Positions 35,116 to 44,498 are shown, counted from the stretch's first letter. The stretch is 64,000 nucleotides of DNA from JAICSD01 sp035637115 (GCA_035637115.1 DASPXV010000199.1:1-64000), one strand, 5' to 3'. A program made the numbers and translations. Notes: generated by a model from the sequence alone, not told the origin.

Positions 35116-36048
35116 TCAGTTTTTGCGGGGCAGCCCGAGGTCGTCGAGCACGCGCTCGTCGTCGCGCCAGTCGGGTTTCACTTTGACGCGAAGGTCCAGG
35201 TAGACCTTGCAGTTGAAGAACTTCTCGAGGTCCTTGCGCGCCTCGGTGCCGATCTTCTTGATCATCGATCCGGCGCGGCCGATGACGATCGGTTTCTGGG
35301 ATTCAGTCTCGACGAGGATCGTGCAGTAAATGCGCATGAGCCCACCCGGCCGGTCGGGCTCCTCGAACTGGTCGATCGCGACCGCCGTCGAGAATGGCAG
35401 CTCGTCGCGCGTGTTGTGCAGCACTTTTTCGCGGACGGTCTCCGATGCGAGGACGCGTTCGGGCTGATCGGTCAGGTGGTCTTCCGGATAGAGCGCCTCC
35501 CCTTCCGGCATCTTCTCCAGGAGCGTGTGCTCCAGCTCCTCGACGCCATCGCCGGTCTCGGCGGAGATGGGGATAATCTCCGTGAATTCGTACCATTGCC
35601 GCATCTGCTCGATGATGGGGAGCAGCTTCGTCTTGGACACGAGATCGATCTTGTTCAGTACGAGGATGACCGGGACTTTCACGCCTTTCAAGAGGCGCGA
35701 GACGTACTCGTCGCCATGCCCCGCCTTGGTGGACGCATCGTGGACGAGCACCACCGCGTCCACTTCGTGCAGCGTCTCGACCGCGGCATCGACCATGCGC
35801 ACATTCATCCTGTGCAGTGGCCGATGGATGCCCGGCGTGTCCACGAACGCAATCTGCCCCGCCGGCGCGCCCTGCGCGCGCTCTGGCGAGGCAGGCGCGT
35901 CCGGATAATTCTTCGTGCCGAGGATCCGCGTGCGCGTCGTCTGCGGCTTGTCCGACACGATCGCGATCTTCTCGCCAATGATGCGATTGAGCAGCGTCGA
36001 CTTGCCGGCATTCGGGCGCCCGATGATCGAAACGTAACCAGCTCGCAT
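35116..36048 (-). CDS. era: GTPase Era
   Basis: The 310-residue protein has G1 GRPNAGKST (10-18), G3 DTPG (70-73), G4 NKID and a C-terminal KH domain with KPIVIGRAGSMIKKIGTEAR. Era binds the 3' end of 16S rRNA during 30S assembly. An extra proline/alanine-rich loop of about 15 residues (48-64) lies between switch I and switch II, longer than in E. coli Era. It is the first gene of the minus-strand block leading to mgtE-recO-glyQS. Confidence 0.95.
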   Translation of the reverse strand: MRAGYVSIIGRPNAGKSTLLNRIIGEKIAIVSDKPQTTRTRILGTKNYPDAPASPERAQGAPAGQIAFVDTPGIHRPLHRMNVRMVDAAVETLHEVDAVVLVHDASTKAGHGDEYVSRLLKGVKVPVILVLNKIDLVSKTKLLPIIEQMRQWYEFTEIIPISAETGDGVEELEHTLLEKMPEGEALYPEDHLTDQPERVLASETVREKVLHNTRDELPFSTAVAIDQFEEPDRPGGLMRIYCTILVETESQKPIVIGRAGSMIKKIGTEARKDLEKFFNCKVYLDLRVKVKPDWRDDERVLDDLGLPRKN

Positions 36049-36166
36049 CCCCTTGAGACTAGCAGGTGTCCACTATTTATTGCGGCCCGTTCACTGATGG
36101 CACGGGCGGTGCAGAATGTGACGCACTACCGCGATATTCGAAGGAATCTCTAGGGCGAGATGAGGA

Positions 36167-36190
36167 CTCACTGACACTTTCGTTAGTGAG
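36167..36190 (+). other. Hairpin in the leader of the FecR gene
   Basis: CTCACTGA (36167-36174) pairs with TTAGTGAG (36183-36190), eight pairs including one G-T, around an 8-base loop. It lies 20 bases before the GGAGGA ribosome site of the FecR gene. It could be an operator (dyad) or a leader hairpin. The rest of the 36049-36220 gap shows nothing recognisable. Confidence 0.4.
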
Positions 36191-36220
36191 AGTACGGATT
36201 CTTGGGCGTGGGAGGATCTC

Positions 36221-36679
36221 ATGAAGGGTCTGCTACGGTCCGGCGGTCTCCTCGGCGTCATCGTCGTTCTTGCGGCAGCTGCGCCCGTATCGGCCGAGCA
36301 ACCCGCGCCCGCGGGCCACATCAAGACGGTATCGGGCGCCGCATTCGTCGTGCGTCAGAACGCGACGATCGCGGCAAAGGCGGGCGACCCGGTGTTTGCC
36401 ACTGACACGCTTCGAACCGCGACCAACGGCACGGTCGGTGTCACGTTGAGAGACGACACGAGAATCTCCCTCGGCGCGAACAGCGAAGTGCGGCTCGATC
36501 GTTACGTCTATGCCCCGGGAGAAGGGGGCCTCGGCATGGTGCTGAAGTTCGTTCGCGGCGTCGGGGTCTACGTCTCCGGCCGCATTGCCAAGCTGGCGCC
36601 CGATTCCATTCGACTGGAGACCCCCGCCGCGATTGTCGGCGTCCGCGGAACGACGATCGCGATACGCGTCGAGCCGTAG
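36221..36679 (+). CDS. Secreted FecR-domain protein
   Basis: The 152-residue protein has a signal peptide (cleavage near residue 25 after V-S-A) and a FecR-like beta domain, with GDPVFATDTLRTATNGTVGV and DDTRISLGANSEVRLDRYVY. The final segment LETPAAIVGVRGTTIAIRV is typical. The protein lacks the transmembrane anti-sigma part of true FecR and should be a free periplasmic domain. GGAGGA precedes the ATG. It starts a three-gene cassette with an OmpA-like lipoprotein and a CHASE2 protein, an association known from other bacteria. Confidence 0.88.
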   Translation: MKGLLRSGGLLGVIVVLAAAAPVSAEQPAPAGHIKTVSGAAFVVRQNATIAAKAGDPVFATDTLRTATNGTVGVTLRDDTRISLGANSEVRLDRYVYAPGEGGLGMVLKFVRGVGVYVSGRIAKLAPDSIRLETPAAIVGVRGTTIAIRVEP

Positions 36680-36695
36680 CGAGGCGCCAGAAGCG

Positions 36696-37346
36696 GTGTC
36701 ACGTACCTCGAGCGGCGCGTCACGGCTCCTGCTGGCGGTAACCGTCGCGTTCGCAGCAAGCTGCGCCTCGAAACGCGCAGCCCCGCTGACGCTGCCGGGG
36801 CCGCCGACCGCCGCGCTCATCGTTCTGCTGCCCGATCCTGAAAGCCAGGTCACCGGGCGGGCCCGTGTGATCAACGAGTTCGGATCGACCGACCTCGACA
36901 CGCCTCGGGCCGCGTCACGGGCGATAGCGACCGCGGTTCCGGGACCGGTGATCGCGCTCGGCGAGGACGAGGTGACTCGCCTCTTCAGCGATGCGATCGC
37001 GGCGCTCCCGCCTCCGCCGCGGCACTTCACCCTGCAGTTCAAATTCGAGTCCGACGAGCTGACTGACGAGTCCGTTGCGCTCGTCCCCGAGATCCTGCAC
37101 GCCGTCAAAGCGCTCAGCGTGCCGGAGGTTGCCGTCGTCGGACATACCGACACGATGGGTGACCCGAAGGCGAACGTCGCGCTCGGAATGAAGCGCGCCA
37201 TGAGCGTCCGAAACATCCTTGTACAGGCGGGACTCGCGCCGTCGACGATCGACGTTGCTTCGCATGGCGAGGGGGAGCTGCTCGTGCAGACCCGCGACGA
37301 CACGCCGGAGCCGCGCAACCGGCGCGTCGAGATCACAGTCAGGTAA
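36696..37346 (+). CDS. OmpA-like lipoprotein
   Basis: GTG 36696 gives 216 residues with a lipoprotein signal peptide ending FAASC. After a linker, residues about 110-215 form an OmpA-like peptidoglycan-binding domain with VGHTDTMGDPKANVALGMKR and the final EPRNRRVEITV. It is probably lipid-anchored and binds the cell wall. It lies 16 bases after the FecR gene and 7 bases before the CHASE2 gene. Confidence 0.85.
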   Translation: MSRTSSGASRLLLAVTVAFAASCASKRAAPLTLPGPPTAALIVLLPDPESQVTGRARVINEFGSTDLDTPRAASRAIATAVPGPVIALGEDEVTRLFSDAIAALPPPPRHFTLQFKFESDELTDESVALVPEILHAVKALSVPEVAVVGHTDTMGDPKANVALGMKRAMSVRNILVQAGLAPSTIDVASHGEGELLVQTRDDTPEPRNRRVEITVR

Positions 37347-37353
37347 GCGGGCG

Positions 37354-39312
37354 GTGTTCAGGCATTCGAGCGCGCGGCGGCGTCGACTGATCTTCCTCAG
37401 CGGCATCGTTCCCGTGCTCTTCGCGGCCCTTCTTGCGGTCTATCGGCCGGCGCTGTTTGGCCGTCTCGATGACTCGACCTATGACATGGTGCTGCGCACG
37501 GCCGGCGCCAAACGGCCGGGCACGAGTGTCGTGATCGTCGACGTCGACGAGCGGAGTCTCGCGACGATCGGCCAGTGGCCCTGGCGCCGGAACGTCGTCG
37601 GTCGCCTGGTCACCGCGCTGCATGCGGCGGGTCCATCGGTGATTGCGATCGATGTCATCTTCGCGGAGTCTGGCCGGGATGACGGTCCGGACCGGCGGGC
37701 TGCTGAACCGGGCGCGGCGACCCCGGATGACGAACTGGCGACGGCGTTGCGCAAGAGCGGCGTCATTCTCGGCTACGGTTTGACGTTTGATCCGGGTCCG
37801 CCGTCGAAGCGCCGGTGCGTGCTGCACCCGCTCGGCGTCGCCGTCATTCAGCCACCGGGTGAAACCCCGTCAGAGCCGATCTTCCGCGCGACCGGCGCCG
37901 TGTGCAACCTGCCTGTACTGGCACAAGCCGCGGGCAAGTCCGGCTTTCTCAATGCCGCGCCCGATTCCGACGGCATTCTGCGGCGCGTTCCCCTTCTCGC
38001 GGAACTCGACGGCGCCATCTATCCGAGTCTTGCGCTGTCTGCAGTCGCCACGGTGACAGGCGCTCGAAATCCGGCGCTGCAAGTCTCCAACGTGAACGCG
38101 TCGACGCTGACGATCGGCGACCGCACCATCCCGCTCGACGCGAAAGGCAGTCTGCTGCTCGGATATCGCGGTAAGAAACGGAGCTTCCCCTACGTCTCGG
38201 CCGCTGACGTTCTGAACGGCGCCATGCCCGTCGATGTCGTGCGCGGCAAAATTGTGCTCGTGGGGACGACGGCGCTGGGCACGCGTGAGGTCGTGGCGAC
38301 CCCGCTCGACACGCAGTTCGTCGGTGTCGAGGTGCAGGCCACTACGGTGGACAACCTTCTGCAGCGGGATTTCATCCACCGCCCTACATTCGGCACGGTG
38401 GTTGACTCGGTGATCGTGGGAATGGCCGGCGTCTTCATCGCGGCGATTGTCGCGAGCACCGGTGTCACTGCCGGTGTGTTGAGTGCCGCCGGCATGATTG
38501 CGGCCCTCTGGTGGGGCGCGGCCTGGCTGCTGGCGTCCGGCCGGCTGTTCGTTTCTCCTCTGGCTCCGACCATCGCGGTGCTCGCCGCACTCGCGGTCAT
38601 GACCCTGGCGAAGTTCACGGTCGAACGGAGCCGCGCGCTGAACGCCGGCCGCGAGAAGACCGCTGCGCAGCGTCTGATGGTGCAGGCGCTGCTGTCGTTG
38701 ACCGAAGTCAGGGACGCCGAGACGGGACGGCACTCACGGCGCACGCAGCAGTACACCCGGCTGCTCGCGGAACCGCTCTCGACCCATCCCGCCTTTCGCG
38801 ACTACCTGACGCCCGGGCGAATCGATCTGCTCTCCAGCCTGGCGCCGCTGCACGATATCGGCAAGGTCGGCATTCCCGATCGAGTGCTCAACAAACCTGG
38901 CCGGCTCACGCCCGAAGAACTCCAGGAGATGCGGCGACATCCCGAACTCGGCCGCGACGTGATCCTCCGCGCCGAAGCCCGGGTCGGGGTGCGCGACGAC
39001 GTCACGCTCCAGCTCGCGAAGGACATTGTCTACACGCATCACGAGCGCTGGGATGGAACCGGATATCCAGAGGGCCTGCGCGGCACCGACATTCCGGTGG
39101 CCGGGAGGATCATGGCAGTCGTGGACGTCTACGACGCGGTCCACGCGCGCTCGTTGTACAGCAGGTGCCTGTCGCACGACGACACGGTCAAGTTAATCGT
39201 GGCGGGCAAGGCGACGCATTTCGATCCGGACGTCGTGGATGCGTTTCTGCGCGTGTCGGCAGCGTTCGAAGCCGTCTCGTCCGAAGCGCTCGCCGACCTG
39301 ACGCAGGTCTGA
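37354..39312 (+). CDS. CHASE2 sensor protein with HD-GYP phosphodiesterase domain
   Basis: GTG 37354 gives 652 residues. A membrane helix (about 12-30) precedes a periplasmic CHASE2 domain (about 35-330, including SVVIVDVDERSLATIGQWPW), three membrane helices (about 350-425) and a cytoplasmic HD-GYP domain (about 450-640). The domain has HDIGKVGIPD and HHERWDGTGYPEGLRG, so the metal and GYP motifs are complete. HD-GYP domains hydrolyse c-di-GMP or related dinucleotides. CHASE2 is more often joined to adenylate cyclase or kinase outputs. The FecR and OmpA partners may form the periplasmic signal input. Confidence 0.92.
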   Translation: MFRHSSARRRRLIFLSGIVPVLFAALLAVYRPALFGRLDDSTYDMVLRTAGAKRPGTSVVIVDVDERSLATIGQWPWRRNVVGRLVTALHAAGPSVIAIDVIFAESGRDDGPDRRAAEPGAATPDDELATALRKSGVILGYGLTFDPGPPSKRRCVLHPLGVAVIQPPGETPSEPIFRATGAVCNLPVLAQAAGKSGFLNAAPDSDGILRRVPLLAELDGAIYPSLALSAVATVTGARNPALQVSNVNASTLTIGDRTIPLDAKGSLLLGYRGKKRSFPYVSAADVLNGAMPVDVVRGKIVLVGTTALGTREVVATPLDTQFVGVEVQATTVDNLLQRDFIHRPTFGTVVDSVIVGMAGVFIAAIVASTGVTAGVLSAAGMIAALWWGAAWLLASGRLFVSPLAPTIAVLAALAVMTLAKFTVERSRALNAGREKTAAQRLMVQALLSLTEVRDAETGRHSRRTQQYTRLLAEPLSTHPAFRDYLTPGRIDLLSSLAPLHDIGKVGIPDRVLNKPGRLTPEELQEMRRHPELGRDVILRAEARVGVRDDVTLQLAKDIVYTHHERWDGTGYPEGLRGTDIPVAGRIMAVVDVYDAVHARSLYSRCLSHDDTVKLIVAGKATHFDPDVVDAFLRVSAAFEAVSSEALADLTQV

Positions 39313-39394
39313 CGGTCGATCGAGGACGCGTTGGATCACTGCATGCCTCAGATTCTTCTCATTCTCGTCACCTCACGGGCCCGAGACGAGCGCA

Positions 39395-39958
39395 GTGAGA
39401 GTCGAGCAGATAGAGGGTCTCAGGGTCGTCGAGTTCCATGATGAGATCGAGGACGATACCTGGACGTCCTACGTCACCATACCCCGGCCGGATGTCCTCG
39501 TCGTCGCGACGGACCGCGCATATCTCGCGGAGCTGTTGCGTCGACGCGGCGCACGAGCCGGAGCGCGTGCGTTCGCGAGCGAGTTGCCGGAGTGGGAGTG
39601 GGTGGACACCAGCGCCCCGTTCTGGGCCCTGCGTCACTACCGCCGCAGCCAGACGACGGACGATCCCGCAGCGCCGGTCGAGCCCAGCTCCGGCGACTTC
39701 GATACCGCTGCGATCGGGGTGGCCGCATATGCGAAGTCGGACGGACGAACCATCGTGACGCACTATCTCTCGCGCGGCGACAACGCCGAGCAGATAGCGC
39801 GGCGGCTCTTGGATCATCCCGGCGATCGCGTCACGCCGACCAGTCGGCGCGTCAGCAACGAGGCGATCGAAGTGCTATTCAGCGCGAAGAACGAGGAGCA
39901 TCTGTCGATGTTTTTCTTCTACTTGATGCGCACATTGGGACACAGCATCTACCTGTAG
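39395..39958 (+). pseudogene. C-terminal fragment of a conserved hypothetical protein
   Basis: This 187-residue frame from GTG 39395 resembles only the C-terminal half of a larger acidobacterial protein of unknown function, recalled by motifs such as PRPDVLVVATDRAYLAELL, WVDTSAPFWALRHY and FFFYLMRTLGHSIYL. The frame is open upstream into the preceding gene but without coding character, and no ribosome site is seen. I interpret it as a 5'-truncated remnant, although it has no internal stop and could still be made. Confidence 0.55.
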
Positions 39959-39979
39959 TCGCCCCAATAAGCGAGTAGG

Positions 39980-40045
39980 TTCACGATCAGGAATCCAGGA
40001 TTCACGATCATGGATTCAGGATGAGCGATCAGGGATTAGGGATTG
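39980..40045. repeat. Heptamer array with 21-bp superperiod at the corC 3' end
   Basis: Three 21-base units begin at 39980 (TTCACGATCAGGAATCCAGG), 40001 and 40022, each made of three heptamers such as TTCACGA, TCAGGAA and TCCAGGA. The unit family (GGGATTA/C, CGATCAG) is that of the mutL array read on the other strand. The last five residues of the corC product and its stop (40029-40031) are encoded here. Confidence 0.88.
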
Positions 40046-41276
40046 AGACGGGTTTGCGGATGCGTACCTTGTGGATGCGGCGGCGCTCTGCCTCGAGCAC
40101 TTCGACCCACAGGCCGTCGACGTCGAGGGTCTCGCCAACCGCAGGCACGCGTCCCACGCGCGACAAGATGAAGCCGCCGACGGTCTCGAAGCCTTCGGAC
40201 TCGATCTCCAGGTCGAGACGGTCGCGCAGGTCGTCGAAGCTCACCTTTGCGCTGAACACGAATGACCCGCTGCCCTCGTCGACGATCGGCTCGGACTCGA
40301 CGTCATCTTCGTCGCGGATCTCGCCGACGATTTCTTCCAGCAGGTCTTCGATCGTGACGAGCCCCGCAGTCCCGCCGTACTCGTCCACGACGATGGCCAT
40401 CTGGACCTGCTTGCGCTGGAACTCCTTCAGGAGCTCCGGGACGCGCTTGGTTTCCGGCACGAACGTCGCGGGGCGGATGAGCGGAGCGAGCCCCTGCTGC
40501 TCGGAACCCGTCGCATCCAGCTGCAGGAGGTCCTTGACCCGGATCACGCCGAGGATGTTGTCGAGGTTCTCGCGGTAGACCGGGAAGCGCGAGTACTCCT
40601 GCTCGCGGAACAGCGCGCGCAGCTGCCCGACCGTCGCGCTATCCTGGATCGCGACGATGTCGGGGCGCGGCGTCATGACTTCGCGCGCGAGCGTGCCGCC
40701 GAAGTCCACAATCGACTGGAGCAGCCGGCGTTCGTCCCTTTCAATGAGGCCGTGCTCCTCGCCCGCCTCGAGGTACGCGTGCGCGACGTCACCCTGGTCC
40801 TCGTCCGCCTGCTCCTGCGGCGTAACGGTCCGTTCGGTGCGTCCGCTCGTCAGCAGCCGCACGAGGCCGCCGGATACCGGCGAGATCAGATGCGCAATCA
40901 CGCTGAACGGCGGCAGCAGCACTAGGAGCACGCGCTCGGGATTCCTGCGCACGATGATCGACGGCAGCACGTGCTCGCAGACGATGATGTAGACCGCGAC
41001 GGACGCCAGCAGCGTCGCGATCGAGGCGAGGCTGATGCCGGAGCGTCCGGTCAGGACGGCGAGCAATACCGTCGCGAGCGAGAACATCAGGCCGAGCAGC
41101 AGGCGCGCCGGCACGAACAGCTGAATGGGATCGTCGAGGTAGTAGCCGAGGCGATCGTCGCGTCCGCGCTCGGCCATCAGCCGGAGCGACAGCTTCATGA
41201 GCGAGCTGAACGCCGTCTCAATGGTGCCGACGTAGACCGCGGCGACGCCGAGCAGGAACAGCGTGAGCGGAATCAT
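40029..41276 (-). CDS. CorC/HlyC-family transporter-associated protein (CNNM + CBS)
   Basis: The 415-residue protein has an N-terminal CNNM-type membrane domain with about four helices (to 140), two CBS domains (about 190-330, with RFPVYRENLDNILGVIRVKD and EYGGTAGLVTIEDLLEEIVG) and a C-terminal CorC_HlyC domain. These proteins are linked to Mg2+ or Co2+ efflux. Here they may serve Mg2+ homeostasis together with corA and mgtE. It overlaps ybeY by 4 bp (ATGA). Its C-terminus SIPNP and stop come from a heptamer array. Confidence 0.92.
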   Translation of the reverse strand: MIPLTLFLLGVAAVYVGTIETAFSSLMKLSLRLMAERGRDDRLGYYLDDPIQLFVPARLLLGLMFSLATVLLAVLTGRSGISLASIATLLASVAVYIIVCEHVLPSIIVRRNPERVLLVLLPPFSVIAHLISPVSGGLVRLLTSGRTERTVTPQEQADEDQGDVAHAYLEAGEEHGLIERDERRLLQSIVDFGGTLAREVMTPRPDIVAIQDSATVGQLRALFREQEYSRFPVYRENLDNILGVIRVKDLLQLDATGSEQQGLAPLIRPATFVPETKRVPELLKEFQRKQVQMAIVVDEYGGTAGLVTIEDLLEEIVGEIRDEDDVESEPIVDEGSGSFVFSAKVSFDDLRDRLDLEIESEGFETVGGFILSRVGRVPAVGETLDVDGLWVEVLEAERRRIHKVRIRKPVSIPNP

Positions 41277-41758
41277 CTGTCGGCGCGTTCGATCAACCCG
41301 GCACGCAGTCCGCCCTTGGCGCGGAGGCGGCGCTCGAGGCGCGCCATCCGGCCCGCGTCGGACCGATCATGGTGATCGTAACCCATCAGATGAAGCAGTC
41401 CGTGAAGCGCCAGGACCTTCAGCTCATCCTCATACGAATGACCCGCTTCCCGAGCCTGCCGGCGCGCAGCGGGTGTGGCAATGGCGATATCGGACGGCTC
41501 GAACGAGAGCACGTCCGTCGGCTTGTCCTTGTCGCGGAACTGCTTATTGAGCACGCGGATGCGCGCGTCCGAGACGAGCGCGATGGTAATTTCGCGGGGA
41601 GCGGACTTCGGCGCAACACGCGCGAGCCACGCCGCCAGACCGGGGGCACGCGCGGCACGGCCGCGACCATCGGTAACAGAGACGGTGATCCGCCTATTCC
41701 AAGGTGGCCTTCGCGGCTTGCGCCGCTTCGGCGCCCAAGGGCTACTATCGGGGTCCAC
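41273..41758 (-). CDS. ybeY: Endoribonuclease YbeY
   Basis: The 161-residue protein has the zinc motif HGLLHLMGYDH (about 118-128) and TDVLSF. Between LSF and DIAIAT it lacks the usual proline and about eight residues, so the segment joining them is short. YbeY acts in 16S rRNA 3' maturation and ribosome quality control. GTG 41758 overlaps the 3' end of phoH by 14 bp, and the stop overlaps corC by 4 bp. Confidence 0.9.
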   Translation of the reverse strand: MDPDSSPWAPKRRKPRRPPWNRRITVSVTDGRGRAARAPGLAAWLARVAPKSAPREITIALVSDARIRVLNKQFRDKDKPTDVLSFEPSDIAIATPAARRQAREAGHSYEDELKVLALHGLLHLMGYDHHDRSDAGRMARLERRLRAKGGLRAGLIERADR

Positions 41759-42707
41759 TGTAGGCTTCGTACGCCTTCACGATCTGCTGGACGAGCGAGT
41801 GCCGCACGACGTCCCTTTCGTCGAAGTGCACGAATGCGATGCCCTCGACGTTGCCAACCACCTTCATGGCCTCGGTCAGGCCCGACTGGCGGCCGGTCGG
41901 AAGATCGATCTGCGTGATGTCGCCGGTGATCACGGCCTTCGACCCGAAGCCGAGACGTGTCAGGAACATCTTCATCTGCTCGGACGTGGTGTTCTGCGCC
42001 TCGTCGAGGATCACGAAGGCGTCGTTCAACGTGCGTCCGCGCATGAACGCAATTGGCGCCACTTCAATCGTGCCGCGCTCGAGGAGCCGCTCGGCACGAT
42101 CCATTTCGATCATGTCGTAAAGCGCGTCGTACAGCGGCCGCAGATAGGGGTTCACTTTCTCCTGCAGATCGCCGGGCAGGAAGCCGAGCTTCTCCCCCGC
42201 TTCGACGGCCGGACGCGCGAGAACGATTCTGCTGACTCGCTTGGCCAGGAGGAACGACACGGCCTGCGCCATCGCGAGATACGTCTTGCCAGTGCCCGCT
42301 GGTCCAATGCCAAAGACGATGTCGTACTGCTCGATCGCCTCGAGATACTTTTTCTGGGTAATGCTTTTCGGGACGACTTGCCGTTTCCCGGACGTCTTCG
42401 TCGCGGAGCGCAGGAAGTATTCCGACAGCTCCACGTTGTCGTCCTGCGCTACGAGCTGCGCGGCGGTTTTGGCATCACCCTTACCGAGGCGGTAACCACC
42501 ACGGATGAGCGATGACAACTGGTCGAGAACCTTTTCCGCGCGCGCGACATCGGGCGCGTCTCCTTCGACGATCAGCTCGGAGCCGGTCGTGCGAATGCGG
42601 ACGCCAAACTGTGACTCGAGCTGCTTGAGGTTCTCGTCGAAGGTCCCGAACAGGGATTCAGCTCCCTCTTCGGGGATCTGAACCTTACGAATTGCGGAGG
42701 TCGGCAA
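41745..42707 (-). CDS. phoH: PhoH-family ATPase
   Basis: This 320-residue protein has a KH-like N-terminal segment (to about 80), Walker A GPAGTGKTYLAM (about 134-145) and Walker B VILDEAQNTT, with the PhoH block DIVFGIGPAGTGKT. PhoH proteins of this arrangement (PhoH-YbeY-CorC) are linked to RNA metabolism. The best available start is TTG 42707, with no clear ribosome site, 24 bases after aspS. Confidence 0.92.
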   Translation of the reverse strand: MPTSAIRKVQIPEEGAESLFGTFDENLKQLESQFGVRIRTTGSELIVEGDAPDVARAEKVLDQLSSLIRGGYRLGKGDAKTAAQLVAQDDNVELSEYFLRSATKTSGKRQVVPKSITQKKYLEAIEQYDIVFGIGPAGTGKTYLAMAQAVSFLLAKRVSRIVLARPAVEAGEKLGFLPGDLQEKVNPYLRPLYDALYDMIEMDRAERLLERGTIEVAPIAFMRGRTLNDAFVILDEAQNTTSEQMKMFLTRLGFGSKAVITGDITQIDLPTGRQSGLTEAMKVVGNVEGIAFVHFDERDVVRHSLVQQIVKAYEAYSGPR

Positions 42708-42731
42708 AACTGGTCAGGATCGTAGCACGTT

Positions 42732-44498
42732 TCATTCCGTGCGGATGTGCAGCTCGCGGAGCTGCCGCGCGTCGACGGTCGACGGCGCGTCCGCCATCAG
42801 ATCGACCGCCTGGGCCGTTTTCGGGAACGCAATGACCTCGCGGATCGATTGCTCCCCCGCGAGGATGGCGCAAATACGGTCGAGTCCGAGCGCGATGCCG
42901 CCGTGCGGCGGCGTACCGAATTCGAGCGCGTCCACGAAAAAGCCGAACCGCGCTTTCGCTTCTTCGTCCGACATCCCGAGCATCTTGAACACCAGCCGCT
43001 GCAGCCGCTGATCGTGGATGCGGATGCTCCCGCCGCCGATCTCGCTGCCGTTCAGCACCATGTCGTACGCGCGCGCGCGAACGCCGCCCGGATCCGACTC
43101 GAGGCGAGCGGCGTCCGACTCCAGCGGCGCAGTGAACGGATGATGCATGAACTCCCAGCGCTTCTCGTGTTCGAGCCAGTCGAACATCGGGAAGTCGACC
43201 ACCCAGAGGAACTCGTAGCGATCCGGGTCGAGCAGATTCTCGCGTTTCGCGATGTTCAGCCGCAGCTGTCCGAGCATCCTCGCGGTCGCGGCGTGCGCGC
43301 CCGCAGCCATCACGAGCAGATCCGCGGCGCCCGCGCCGGCCTGCGTCAGCGCCGCGCGGATCGTCTCCTCTCCCGCGGCCTTCAACGCAGGACTCTGCAC
43401 GGTCGCTTCGGCGTGTCTCGCCCAGACCAGGCCCGCGGCGCCAAGCAGCTTGGCCTCTTCGATCAGGTTGTCGAGATCCTTGCGCGAGTACCGCGCCGCG
43501 TTCGGGATCACGAATCCGCGGACCTCGCCGCCAGACTCGATCGCGCCACGCAACACGGAAAAATTCGATGTCGCAAATGGCGCGGAAAGATCCTGGAGCT
43601 CCATGCCGGCACGTAGATCCGGCTTGTCAGATCCGTACTTCGCGATTGCCTCAGCGTACGCCATCCGCCGGAACGGCCGCGGCGCGTCGCGTCCGATCAA
43701 CACCATCAGTCGTCCCATCAACGGCTCGAGGATCGAAAACACCAGGTCCTCGGTTGCGAACGAGATCTCGAGGTCCACCTGTGTGAACTCCGGTTGTCGA
43801 TCGGCGCGCAGGTCTTCATCGCGGAAGCACTTCGCGATCTGGAAGTAGCGGTCGAAGCCCGAGATCATCAGGATCTGCTTGAAGATCTGCGGCGATTGCG
43901 GCAGCGCGAAGAACTCCCCGGGATGCACGCGGCTGGGCACCAGATAGTCGCGCGCCCCCTCGGGAGTCGACTTCGTCAGGATCGGCGTTTCGATCTCGAG
44001 AAACCCTTGCTCGTCGAAATACTTGCGCACGGCGAACGCCGCCTTGTGCCGCAAAATCATGTTCTGCTGCAGGCGCGGACGGCGCAGATCGAGATACCGA
44101 TAGCGCAGCCGCATCTCTTCCGAGACGGCGGTCTCCTCGTTGATCGGAAACGGCGGCGTCTTCGCGTCGTTGAGCAGGCGTATCTCGCGTGCGGCAACTT
44201 CGATCTCTCCCGTCTTCAGCTTCGGATTGATCGCGTCTTTCCCGCGCGCGTCCACGCGCCCGATGATGGCGACGACGTACTCCGGGCGCAGGCGCTTGGC
44301 TTTCTCCTCGAGCGCCTTGTCGCGCACGACCGCTTGGGCGATGCCGTGCCGATCGCGAATATCGAAAAACATCACGCCGCCGAGATCGCGTACGCGGTGT
44401 ACCCAGCCGAGGAGCACGACGTCGCTGCCGACGTGCGCGGCCGTCAGTTCACCGCACGTGTGCGTGCGCGCCAGAGTACCGAGAGGTTCAACCGTCAT
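42732..44498 (-). CDS. aspS: Aspartate-tRNA ligase
   Basis: The 588-residue class II synthetase has an N-terminal OB anticodon domain (to about 110), motif 2 around ECFRDEDLRADRQPEFTQ in the form CFRDEDLRADRQPEFTQVD, a bacterial GAD insertion (about 300-420) and motif 3 GIALGLDRI. Bacterial length suggests the standard type; discriminating versus non-discriminating activity cannot be read by eye. Its ATG overlaps the hisS stop (ATGA). Confidence 0.96.
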   Translation of the reverse strand: MTVEPLGTLARTHTCGELTAAHVGSDVVLLGWVHRVRDLGGVMFFDIRDRHGIAQAVVRDKALEEKAKRLRPEYVVAIIGRVDARGKDAINPKLKTGEIEVAAREIRLLNDAKTPPFPINEETAVSEEMRLRYRYLDLRRPRLQQNMILRHKAAFAVRKYFDEQGFLEIETPILTKSTPEGARDYLVPSRVHPGEFFALPQSPQIFKQILMISGFDRYFQIAKCFRDEDLRADRQPEFTQVDLEISFATEDLVFSILEPLMGRLMVLIGRDAPRPFRRMAYAEAIAKYGSDKPDLRAGMELQDLSAPFATSNFSVLRGAIESGGEVRGFVIPNAARYSRKDLDNLIEEAKLLGAAGLVWARHAEATVQSPALKAAGEETIRAALTQAGAGAADLLVMAAGAHAATARMLGQLRLNIAKRENLLDPDRYEFLWVVDFPMFDWLEHEKRWEFMHHPFTAPLESDAARLESDPGGVRARAYDMVLNGSEIGGGSIRIHDQRLQRLVFKMLGMSDEEAKARFGFFVDALEFGTPPHGGIALGLDRICAILAGEQSIREVIAFPKTAQAVDLMADAPSTVDARQLRELHIRTE

